NCBI GenBank assembly: GCA_046710875.1
Contig: JBKEHQ010000047.1
Location: 1-10,261, forward strand
Length of the DNA: 10,261 nucleotides
Source: MGIIb-O3 sp046710875
Lineage (GTDB): Archaea; Thermoplasmatota; Poseidoniia; Poseidoniales; Thalassarchaeaceae
Direction: 5' to 3'
The position numbers were made by a program, and so were the translations under genes. The notes under the pieces were generated by a model that saw only the letters and a list, made by a program, of their open reading frames with translations, did no database searches and was not told the origin of the DNA. Below, in pieces: positions 1 to 6,291 of the stretch; within the stretch, counting starts at the first letter, position 1; each line of letters starts with the position of its first letter.

Positions 1-523
1 CTACTGACATTGAAGGAGTAAGTACAGTACGGATTGCTTCATCATCACTAATTGTTGACAACATATGAGCAGTTGCTCTAACTCTCCAGCCCTGATATTT
101 TTCCCTATCTTTTAATGGAGATATAATAACTTTCCAATTAGACTTTTGATATAAATCAGCAGAATAATCATCACTAGTAAAAAATATTCCATCTTTTCCA
201 TGATATTTTTCTGCATGCGATACCCATTTAGGTGGATCTTCAATATCCGGAATTGCAACGATTATTGTTTCATTGAATCCATCTTGAACATCAATCCATG
301 ATTTTATCATTTCTTTTCTTTCCTCATATGACCAAGGATTATCCATAGATTCAGGCCTATTTGAAGAACCGATGGCCAATATTAATTTTGATTTTGAAGA
401 GTTTTGCAATCGCCATGATTCGGCTTTGAGGATTAAATCGATATGTCCATTATGAAATGGCTGGAATCTTCCCAATACTACTACTCCGCCATTTACTACT
501 AATTCTGGTGGTTTTGGTAACAT
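1..523 (-). CDS. nadM: Archaeal-type nicotinamide-nucleotide adenylyltransferase (NadM), 3' end cut by window edge
   Basis: Likely catalyses NMN + ATP to NAD + PPi, the adenylyl-transfer step of NAD synthesis in the cytoplasm. I translated this by hand: 174 codons are open to the window edge with no stop. The nucleotidyltransferase signature GRFQPFHNGH sits at residues 18-27. IGSSNRPES (about 51-59) followed by NPWSYEER (62-69) matches the family's pattern of a GS loop followed by an NP-x-x-x-x-ER block. The phosphate-binding C-terminal motif, usually SGTxIR, appears here as QGWRVR (144-149), keeping the final Arg but not the Ser/Thr. Archaeal members are about 170-180 aa, so only a few residues should be missing. 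The start chosen is ATG at 523. An in-frame TTG at 538 overlaps the upstream gene's TGA and sits closer to a GGGGGG tract that could act as ribosome-binding site, so the N-terminus may be five residues longer. Probably cotranscribed with the 226-aa gene 11 bp upstream. Confidence 0.9.
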   Translation of the reverse strand, partial: MLPKPPELVVNGGVVVLGRFQPFHNGHIDLILKAESWRLQNSSKSKLILAIGSSNRPESMDNPWSYEERKEMIKSWIDVQDGFNETIIVAIPDIEDPPKWVSHAEKYHGKDGIFFTSDDYSADLYQKSNWKVIISPLKDREKYQGWRVRATAHMLSTISDDEAIRTVLTPSMSV

Positions 524-534
524 CGGTAATTTTT

Positions 535-1215
535 TCAAATACTTCCCCCCTGTAATTCCTGCAAAGATTTCTGCCCTATATGCCATAATTCTGAATCTAG
601 ATATTCCCTTCCTAATAATAAATCAAAATTATGATTTTTAGAATATTTAATAAAATTAAATAAAGATTTACTCAAGTTATTGTGGGAATTCATAGTTGGT
701 AAAATCATTGGATCTTCAGATGGCTCCATTGTTTCATCTAGTTTTTCTCTCCGATTCATCCAATCGAGAATAACTGATTCGGTAAACATTTTTTGATCTA
801 ATTTTGACACAGCATCTTGAAATTGATTCCATATACCCGGCCTTAAAAAATCTGAAACCCCAGTAATTGAAGAATCAATATATGGCTCGACATAAAGAAA
901 TAATCGGGCATCCCAGCAACTCCATTGTGCTGTTGAAGCCCATTTTGCCAATATTAAATAAATGTCATTCTTTAGTTCTGAGTGCTGAATTAAGATATTT
1001 TTATCAACGTCAAATAATTCTAAATTTCTATCAAATAGTTCCAATAATTCTCCCTCTAAATCCACATCAAAATCCCTATGAAAATCGCTATATGCTGAAG
1101 TCCTATTTTTTCTTAATTCGCCATTGTTTAGCATAACTATTAGTTGAGAAATAGGAGTATTTAGTAAAGAAGAAAGATAATGACGATCGACGATGTACAA
1201 AATTACTTCTACCAT
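535..1215 (-). CDS. Hypothetical protein, 226 aa, upstream of nadM
   Basis: I do not recognise this family. The product is soluble-looking and acidic, with no signal peptide or clear membrane segment. The N-terminal third contains alternating Leu/Asp/Glu stretches (ELLELFDRNLELFDVD, about residues 56-71) that look helical. The centre has an aromatic patch (QWSCWDARLFLY, about 97-108), and the C-terminal half has WMNRREK followed by an acidic, Pro/Met-rich linker and a Leu-rich end. The start is well supported: ATG at 1215 is preceded by GAGG a few bases upstream and by GGAGG about 10 bases upstream. The stop lies 11 bp before the nadM ATG and overlaps a possible nadM TTG start, so the two are probably one transcription unit and may be translationally coupled. 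That context alone does not show a role in NAD metabolism. The opposite-strand ORF inside it (867-1136) has no recognisable features and is treated as a shadow. Confidence 0.7.
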   Translation of the reverse strand: MVEVILYIVDRHYLSSLLNTPISQLIVMLNNGELRKNRTSAYSDFHRDFDVDLEGELLELFDRNLELFDVDKNILIQHSELKNDIYLILAKWASTAQWSCWDARLFLYVEPYIDSSITGVSDFLRPGIWNQFQDAVSKLDQKMFTESVILDWMNRREKLDETMEPSEDPMILPTMNSHNNLSKSLFNFIKYSKNHNFDLLLGREYLDSELWHIGQKSLQELQGGSI

Positions 1216-1353
1216 ATCCTCAACGCCTCCGTGTAAGTAAAATAAGTCTTGCTTACTACGATATGAGCATAAGAGGCCACCGGATTCAATAACCTAAGGC
1301 TAAGCGTTGGAGATAAAAAGCGGTAGAATGGAATGAGCTTTTAATTCAGGGAG
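1216..1353. promoter_or_regulatory. Divergent intergenic spacer with promoters for the 226-aa gene and the DRG GTPase
   Basis: This 138-bp spacer separates two outward-facing transcription units. For the plus strand, the A/T-rich element GATAAAAAG (about 1311-1319) is correctly placed as an archaeal TATA box if transcription starts near 1340, leaving a leader of about a dozen bases containing GGGAG. For the minus strand, candidates are the TTATTTTACTTA-like stretch (complement of about 1234-1245) and a CATATCG region further out (about 1259-1273). I cannot decide between them. No tRNA or stable RNA fold was recognised here. Confidence 0.45.
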
Positions 1354-2478
1354 ATGAAAGATTTGGCAACTATTGAGGAGCAAATCAAATCCCTAGAGGA
1401 TGAAATTACAAAAACAAAATCGAATAAAGCTACTCAAGGCCATCTTGGTAAATTAAAAGCTAAAATTGCTGCACTTAGAGAGCGTAAAGAGAAGGCTCAG
1501 GCGCACTCAAAAGCAAGTGGGGGCGGCCCTGGTTTTGAAGTTAAAAAATCCGGTGATGCATCGGTTGCATTAGTTGGATTCCCAAGCGTAGGTAAATCTA
1601 GTTTAATATCACAGCTTACTGAAGTTGAGTCAGATATTGGTAATTTCGCATTTACCACATTAACATGCATTCCAGGATTAATGGAACATAGAGGTGCAAA
1701 AATACAAATCTTAGATTTGCCGGGATTGATAAAAGGAGCTTCTGATGGAAAAGGAAGGGGCAGAGAGATTCTTAATGTCATAAGAGGTTCAGATATGGTT
1801 CTTTATGTCGTCGATCCATTTCAAGATTCACATTTCGATATTCTTGATTATGAACTTTGGAGAGGAGGTTTGAGATTGAATCAGAACACCCCTCAGGTAT
1901 TCATAACTAGAACTAATAGGGGAGGAATAGTTGTTAGATCGACTGTTAAGCAGACTAATTTAACTGATGTAGAAATTCAAGAAATAGTTAGAAGTTTTGG
2001 AATAGTATCTGCCACAGTAACATTAAGGACGAATGTGACCGATGATAACATAGTAGATACATTGGCCGGAAATAGAGTTTACAGTAGAGCAGTAGTCGTA
2101 TTAAATAAGGTTGACTTGGCATCAAAAAAGGACATACAAAGGGCCAAAGATAGTTTACCAGAAGGATGGCCAGTGCTAGAAGTCTCTGCAAAAACTGGTC
2201 AAGGAATAGATGCAATGAAAGATTTCATCTACAATAATTTACATTTTATGTCGATCTATCTAAAACCGCAGGGCCAAGAAGCTGATTTAGTAGAGCCATT
2301 GATAGTTAAGGATACATGCACAGTTAGAGAAGTATGCATAAAATTACATCGGGACTTTGTTAGAAAGTTCAGATATGCCAGAGTACTTGGGCCTAGCGCT
2401 AAATTTGATTGGCAGAGAGTTGGACTAGATCACACGCTTAAAGACGGCGACCTTCTATCAGTTATAACGAGAAGATAA
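1354..2478 (+). CDS. DRG-family (Obg-like) GTP-binding protein with TGS domain
   Basis: An archaeal DRG (developmentally regulated GTP-binding protein) GTPase of the Obg superfamily. Homologues are linked to ribosomes and translation; the exact role in archaea is unsettled. Visible domains are an N-terminal Lys/Glu-rich coiled coil (about residues 5-50, including the family-typical NKAT and LGKLKAK segments), then the G domain with G1 GFPSVGKS (75-82), the switch segment FAFTTLTCIPG (98-108), G3 DLPG (121-124), G4 NKVD (251-254) and G5 SAK (278-280). A DRG-specific insert lies between G3 and G4, and a TGS domain occupies about 298-373, ending GDLLSVITRR. The length of 374 aa is normal. ATG at 1354 directly abuts GGGAG, which is too close for normal spacing. 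The in-frame TTG at 1363 (giving ATIEEQIK...) has about 9 bases of spacing and matches usual archaeal N-termini better, so it may be the true start. Followed after 23 bp by tatC on the same strand. Confidence 0.95.
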   Translation: MKDLATIEEQIKSLEDEITKTKSNKATQGHLGKLKAKIAALRERKEKAQAHSKASGGGPGFEVKKSGDASVALVGFPSVGKSSLISQLTEVESDIGNFAFTTLTCIPGLMEHRGAKIQILDLPGLIKGASDGKGRGREILNVIRGSDMVLYVVDPFQDSHFDILDYELWRGGLRLNQNTPQVFITRTNRGGIVVRSTVKQTNLTDVEIQEIVRSFGIVSATVTLRTNVTDDNIVDTLAGNRVYSRAVVVLNKVDLASKKDIQRAKDSLPEGWPVLEVSAKTGQGIDAMKDFIYNNLHFMSIYLKPQGQEADLVEPLIVKDTCTVREVCIKLHRDFVRKFRYARVLGPSAKFDWQRVGLDHTLKDGDLLSVITRR

Positions 2479-2501
2479 TAAAATATAGAAAAGTGATAAG
2501 C

Positions 2502-3272
2502 ATGAAAAGTGAAGCCGCTGATTTAATTCCACGCGCAGAATTAAGAGGTTTTCTTAATCACATTAGAAATAGAATATATATTTTTACTGGAATCTTTACT
2601 TTGGGATTCATAATTGGATACCCACTAAGTGAAGAAATAATAAAGTGGTTTCTTGAATCTGATGGATTTAAACCAGATGAAGTTGAAATAATCATATTAC
2701 AGCCAATGGAAGTAATTTTACTAAAGCTCAGTATGTCTGTAAAAATAGGTTTCTTGCTTCTTTTGATTACGTTTATTCTGGATATGGCATGGAATGGCAA
2801 AGGCATAATTGACGAAGCCAAAAGAAATATTGTAAGTATTAAGAAATATAATATTGGTACAATATCATATTCAATTATATTTTCAATATTTTTAGGACTC
2901 TTAGGAATAATTTATTCCCATGAAATTCTAATTCCTATGTTATTAGATTACCTGGCCACGGATGCGACTACTTCCGGACTTGTATCAACTTGGAGGTTAA
3001 AATCTTGGATTGGATTTATTTCAGGGCTATATTTTTCATCTATTGTTGGTTTTCAGATACCTCTAATTGTCATTCTTTTCCTAAGAAGTGGAATTGTGAG
3101 CCGGGATAATGTAATTGAAAATAGAAGATTTTTATGGTTTATATCTTTATTATTCGGGGCATTAGTATCTCCACCTGATCCACTATCATTATTTTTAGTC
3201 GGTGGACCAATATTAATTCTACTTGAATTAACTCTGATTGTAGATAAAATCATTTTGAAAAATGATGTTTAA
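2502..3272 (+). CDS. tatC: Divergent Sec-independent protein translocase TatC
   Basis: A multispanning membrane protein matching TatC, the core receptor of the twin-arginine pathway that exports folded proteins. Numbering from ATG 2502 (256 aa), about six hydrophobic segments are visible. The C-terminal half carries clear TatC landmarks: GFQIPL (about 183-188), an RR pair before TM5 (208-209), SPPDPLS (223-229) and a Pro-containing last helix ending LLELTLIVD. The N-terminal LNHIRNRI corresponds to the usual ELRxR amphipathic entry, and PMEVILLKLSMSVKIG to the TM2 region. GTG at 2493 is an alternative start, but GTGA there looks like the ribosome-binding site for ATG 2502. By-eye comparison with E. 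coli TatC suggests that Glu15, Glu103 and Glu170 are all substituted (His or Asn, Ala, and Gln), while the PPD aspartate remains. It could be a second, specialised TatC paralogue. No tatA is visible nearby. The gene overlaps the convergent MFS gene by 4 bp. Confidence 0.88.
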   Translation: MKSEAADLIPRAELRGFLNHIRNRIYIFTGIFTLGFIIGYPLSEEIIKWFLESDGFKPDEVEIIILQPMEVILLKLSMSVKIGFLLLLITFILDMAWNGKGIIDEAKRNIVSIKKYNIGTISYSIIFSIFLGLLGIIYSHEILIPMLLDYLATDATTSGLVSTWRLKSWIGFISGLYFSSIVGFQIPLIVILFLRSGIVSRDNVIENRRFLWFISLLFGALVSPPDPLSLFLVGGPILILLELTLIVDKIILKNDV

Positions 3273-5059
3273 GCTATACCTCGATTACGAGCATCTTCGG
3301 CTTTTGCATCTTCTCTACCTTGTTCGAGATCAACCATTCTCATCATCAATGCACCAATTAAGATTAGCATGGAGATGGACAATATTCCCATTCGGCTATC
3401 ATACATTACGGTCATAAATCCATACAATAATGGCCCAATGAATGCTGCAACTTTCCCAAAGAATCCAAAGAATCCAAAGAATTCTGCACTTCTTGTTTCA
3501 GGCACCATTTGTCCAAACATACTTCTTGCTAATCCTTGAGATCCACCTAGAAGTGTGCCCATTGCACAACCCAATAGTAAAAATTGTATACCTACAGAAA
3601 TTCCTAATGGACCCCAAACTATAGTTCTTACAGTCTCCGGAATAACATCTATAACACCATCACCAAGGCTTGTCGGATGATTTATTCCAACCATATTTGA
3701 TTCTAAAGTTCCAGCTTTGGCACTAATTGAAAACCTTGTATCTTCAAATGAACCTAGCAAAGATTTTTGAGATTCTAAATCGAAAGAGCCCATGTTAATA
3801 GTTATTGGATTACCGTCATCATCAAAGCCTGCCCATTGGAAAATTTGGGCATCAGTAATATCTGCATCCTGCTGTACTATGCCAAAGGAGAGTAACGTAG
3901 ATTCTGCCCATAACTGTTCATCACCACCCTCTACTAATGCAATAGGTGTGTCTGCTAAGTTATCATGTGGAGTATAGAACCATTCTCCGTCGACCTCTTC
4001 TATCTGTACTTGATACTCCTCGTGATTAACATATTCAAGTGGAGCGAAAGAAAGGGCTGCAAAACATAGTGCAACCCATCCGACCAGAGAAATATTTAGT
4101 GCAGATTTGGTCCCTATTTTATTGGCTAGCCGGGTAAACATAAGTGCAGATGGCCATGCTACAAATTGAATTGCCAATATTGTTACTATCAAATCAACAG
4201 TTGTGATGCCCAGAACTGTTGAGCCAAATACTCCTCCCAATGCAGTTACGCTGTTTATTCCATCAATAAAGAAAAAGTAAGCCACCATATAAATGAAGAG
4301 CGTTCTAAATTTATCCACTTCTCCAAGAGTTTTTCTTATTTCGGAAACGGCTAATTTTGCAGATTCCATAAAACCAAGAGAAGGCATTTCATTCTCAATA
4401 GGCGGTTCAGGGACCCATTTAAATGTCAATAAAGCAAATCCATACCACCATATTCCAGAAGATGCCATGACGAATGGAATTACCCAATCTCCTGTCAAAG
4501 ATAAGACCATTATGAGGTGAACAAGAAGTAATATTCCTCCACCAAGATAACCTACTGAGAAAGCTAGGTTTGAGATTCGATCCATTTCATCATCGGAACC
4601 TATATGTGGAAGAAGGGCATTATAAAATACTCCTGCACCATTTAATCCTACATTCGCAAGCATAAAGAAAACCATTAGCCAAATCCATTGAGTATCCACT
4701 GGCATTAATGGTGCAAATGCCAGAAGGAAAGTAGATCCTGCCCCGACATATGTAAGAATTCTTAACCACCACATCTTAATTCTTCTTCTATCTGCAATTA
4801 CTCCCAAAGACGGGCTTATAATTGCTACAAATAAAGTTCCAAAAGCAACTGCAAATGACCAAACTGCATCACCTTGCATTTCAATTGAACCAATGGATGT
4901 AGTCAAACCATTCGCCTTTAGGAAAAGATACGCATACCAAGCAGGTAAAACTGCTACAGTTACTGATGTTTCAAATGCGGACTTCGCCCAGTCATAAACT
5001 GCGTAACCTTTTACTTCTTGAGGATTGGATTTCCGGTCTAGTTGAATTGTCTCTGACAT
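3269..5059 (-). CDS. MFS permease of the UMF1/Atg22-like family with a large extracytoplasmic insert
   Basis: A predicted 12-helix transporter. Numbered from ATG 5059 (596 aa), the family hallmark VYDWAKSAF lies at 21-29, MFS motif A (GVIADRRR) between TM2 and TM3 at about 86-93, and the C-terminal block GGSQGLARSMF...EFFGFFGFFGK at about 506-536, as in UMF1/Atg22-type proteins. Atg22 effluxes amino acids from fungal vacuoles; the substrate of prokaryotic members is generally unknown. Nine helices precede a hydrophilic, acidic stretch of about 140 residues (about 342-481), followed by TM10-12. A TM9-TM10 loop should face outside, so this is probably a cell-surface domain. It is not seen in the ordinary compact members I know of (about 400-450 aa). 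GTG 5074 would add five residues, but ATG 5059 has AGGT and GGGTGAT upstream at better spacing and starts MSETIQL. The C-terminal tail is charged and cytoplasmic. Confidence 0.88.
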   Translation of the reverse strand: MSETIQLDRKSNPQEVKGYAVYDWAKSAFETSVTVAVLPAWYAYLFLKANGLTTSIGSIEMQGDAVWSFAVAFGTLFVAIISPSLGVIADRRRIKMWWLRILTYVGAGSTFLLAFAPLMPVDTQWIWLMVFFMLANVGLNGAGVFYNALLPHIGSDDEMDRISNLAFSVGYLGGGILLLVHLIMVLSLTGDWVIPFVMASSGIWWYGFALLTFKWVPEPPIENEMPSLGFMESAKLAVSEIRKTLGEVDKFRTLFIYMVAYFFFIDGINSVTALGGVFGSTVLGITTVDLIVTILAIQFVAWPSALMFTRLANKIGTKSALNISLVGWVALCFAALSFAPLEYVNHEEYQVQIEEVDGEWFYTPHDNLADTPIALVEGGDEQLWAESTLLSFGIVQQDADITDAQIFQWAGFDDDGNPITINMGSFDLESQKSLLGSFEDTRFSISAKAGTLESNMVGINHPTSLGDGVIDVIPETVRTIVWGPLGISVGIQFLLLGCAMGTLLGGSQGLARSMFGQMVPETRSAEFFGFFGFFGKVAAFIGPLLYGFMTVMYDSRMGILSISMLILIGALMMRMVDLEQGREDAKAEDARNRGIA

Positions 5060-5161
5060 GTCAATACCTATCACCCGGTATGCTTGCTAGGGTTTTAGTA
5101 TTGGGGCTTATTTAGCCATATAGTGATGAAATTTATGTGTAAAGACAACATGCGTTGAGAT
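5060..5161. promoter_or_regulatory. Divergent promoter region between the MFS permease and GDPD-like genes
   Basis: About 100 bp between outward-facing genes. On the minus strand, CTAAATAAG (complement of 5107-5115) is a plausible TATA box that would start transcription about 25 bases before the ATG at 5059, leaving room for the GGGTGAT/AGGT ribosome-binding sequences. On the plus strand, AAATTTATG (about 5129-5137) lies about 26 bases before 5160, implying a nearly leaderless mRNA for the gene starting at 5162. That fits the poor Shine-Dalgarno match there (only GAGAT). Confidence 0.45.
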
Positions 5162-6289
5162 ATGGTAGAAGGACGGGAATGGTTACAACCTAGAGAAAAT
5201 ACCATACAAGCTTTATCTCATGGCATACAGGTTAGTGATGGAGTAGAATTTGATTTAAGATTGACGAAGGATGATCGTCTAATCCTCCATCATGATTCAA
5301 AGACTGAATATGGAGATTATCCTGAATGCATGAATCTAGATGAACTACCGGAATATATAGAACCAATAGAAGACTTATTGGCAAATTCAAATTTCATAAG
5401 AAGAATTACTGAAGAAGGGGCATTTGCTTGCATTGAATTGAAACCTCCACACCCATCAAGTGGAAAAGCAGGAGGATGGATAGGGGGGAAGAAAAGAATA
5501 GAGCATATGATAAATATGATTGAAAATTTGGAGAAACATTTAGATCCATTGAAATTAAGTAAAACTAGTAAAGTCGTATATTCATTCGAACCAAAACTAA
5601 TTCCTGCTTCGAAACAGATTAGTAGTAATTTAGAATTTAGTAGATTGAGGCCTTATATCCGTCAATGGGGTAATTGGAATACGCAAAGGATTGCGGCTGT
5701 ACCTTCTTTTCTGATGAGTTCATTACCTAGATTGATGAATAAGCAACGCAAAGAGGGTTCTCCCATGTTACCTTGTACTTTACAATACCTAAAAGGAATA
5801 GAAAGTAGGATAAACTTAGGATTATCAGTTGGCCTTAAGGGTTCAAAATTAGATAGATTAAACAAGCATAGGAGAGGTTATCCCGTATACGTATGGCCTT
5901 GTGGAAATGATGTAGAAAGATTACTCTTAGATGCAGGATTAACTGGGATAACTGATGATTTATCTCCTAATTCTACTACTTTAAAGGGTGGAGATATTCG
6001 ATGGACAACACCTGCTACTAAACCCATAACTGATGAACAAAGAGCGGACTTAGATAATATTCCAAAAGATCAACATGCTAATGTTCTTTCTAGATATAAG
6101 AGTGAAGTAACACCTTGGCACGAAATGTCAAATGCGGAGAGAAAATCATTTATTAAAATTTGGAGAAGTAAATGGTCTTGGGAAAGAAATTTGGATACAT
6201 TACTAGAAGAAACTACTGAAAGTAGTTTACCATGGGAAGTTTCTAGACTAATTGGGCATAGAGGGGCAGGAAAAACCCATAGTTCATAA
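5162..6289 (+). CDS. GDPD-like phosphodiesterase, apparently circularly permuted (HRG motif at the C-terminus)
   Basis: Related to glycerophosphodiester phosphodiesterases, metal-dependent TIM barrels that release glycerol phosphate from deacylated phospholipids. Seen in the 375-aa product: PRENT (10-14), VEFDLRLTKDDRL (28-40) with the Glu/Asp metal ligands, the catalytic-type HHD (43-45), IELK (91-94), VYVWP (242-246) and GITDD (262-266). These are the family's landmarks in order, except the first. The usual N-terminal strand and motif (IGHRGAG, with catalytic His and Arg) is absent before ENT and instead forms the extreme C-terminus: LIGHRGAGKTHSS, 363-375. An in-frame TGA at 5156-5158 rules out a missed upstream start. 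A charged, Trp-rich helical segment of about 90 residues (about 271-360) links the last barrel strand to this motif. All catalytic elements are therefore present in permuted order. The stop lies 2 bp from the convergent citrate synthase stop. GDPD assignment is strong; the permutation is my reading, and activity is untested. Confidence 0.82.
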   Translation: MVEGREWLQPRENTIQALSHGIQVSDGVEFDLRLTKDDRLILHHDSKTEYGDYPECMNLDELPEYIEPIEDLLANSNFIRRITEEGAFACIELKPPHPSSGKAGGWIGGKKRIEHMINMIENLEKHLDPLKLSKTSKVVYSFEPKLIPASKQISSNLEFSRLRPYIRQWGNWNTQRIAAVPSFLMSSLPRLMNKQRKEGSPMLPCTLQYLKGIESRINLGLSVGLKGSKLDRLNKHRRGYPVYVWPCGNDVERLLLDAGLTGITDDLSPNSTTLKGGDIRWTTPATKPITDEQRADLDNIPKDQHANVLSRYKSEVTPWHEMSNAERKSFIKIWRSKWSWERNLDTLLEETTESSLPWEVSRLIGHRGAGKTHSS

Positions 6290-6291
6290 AA

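Noticed and set aside
867..1136. 89-aa plus-strand ORF opposite the 226-aa gene
   Set aside because: No family features, no ribosome-binding site, and a composition typical of an antisense shadow; the minus-strand gene has good start signals and operon context.
1259..1310. Possible tRNA-like T-arm (GGTTATTGAATCC on the complement)
   Set aside because: Loop and stem lengths do not fit the standard GGTTCRANNCC arm, and no acceptor or anticodon stems could be drawn.
3461..3486. Short tandem repeat of a 9-base unit (AATCCAAAG)
   Set aside because: It simply encodes the FGFFGFFG stretch at the place where UMF1/Atg22-like proteins have a conserved EFFG-x7-GK-type block, so it is neither an expansion nor a separate repeat element.
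5150..5158. ATG at 5150 as an upstream start for the GDPD-like gene that might restore an N-terminal HRG motif
   Set aside because: It reads two codons and then a stop (ATG CGT TGA), and no HRG-encoding sequence exists upstream in any frame of the spacer.
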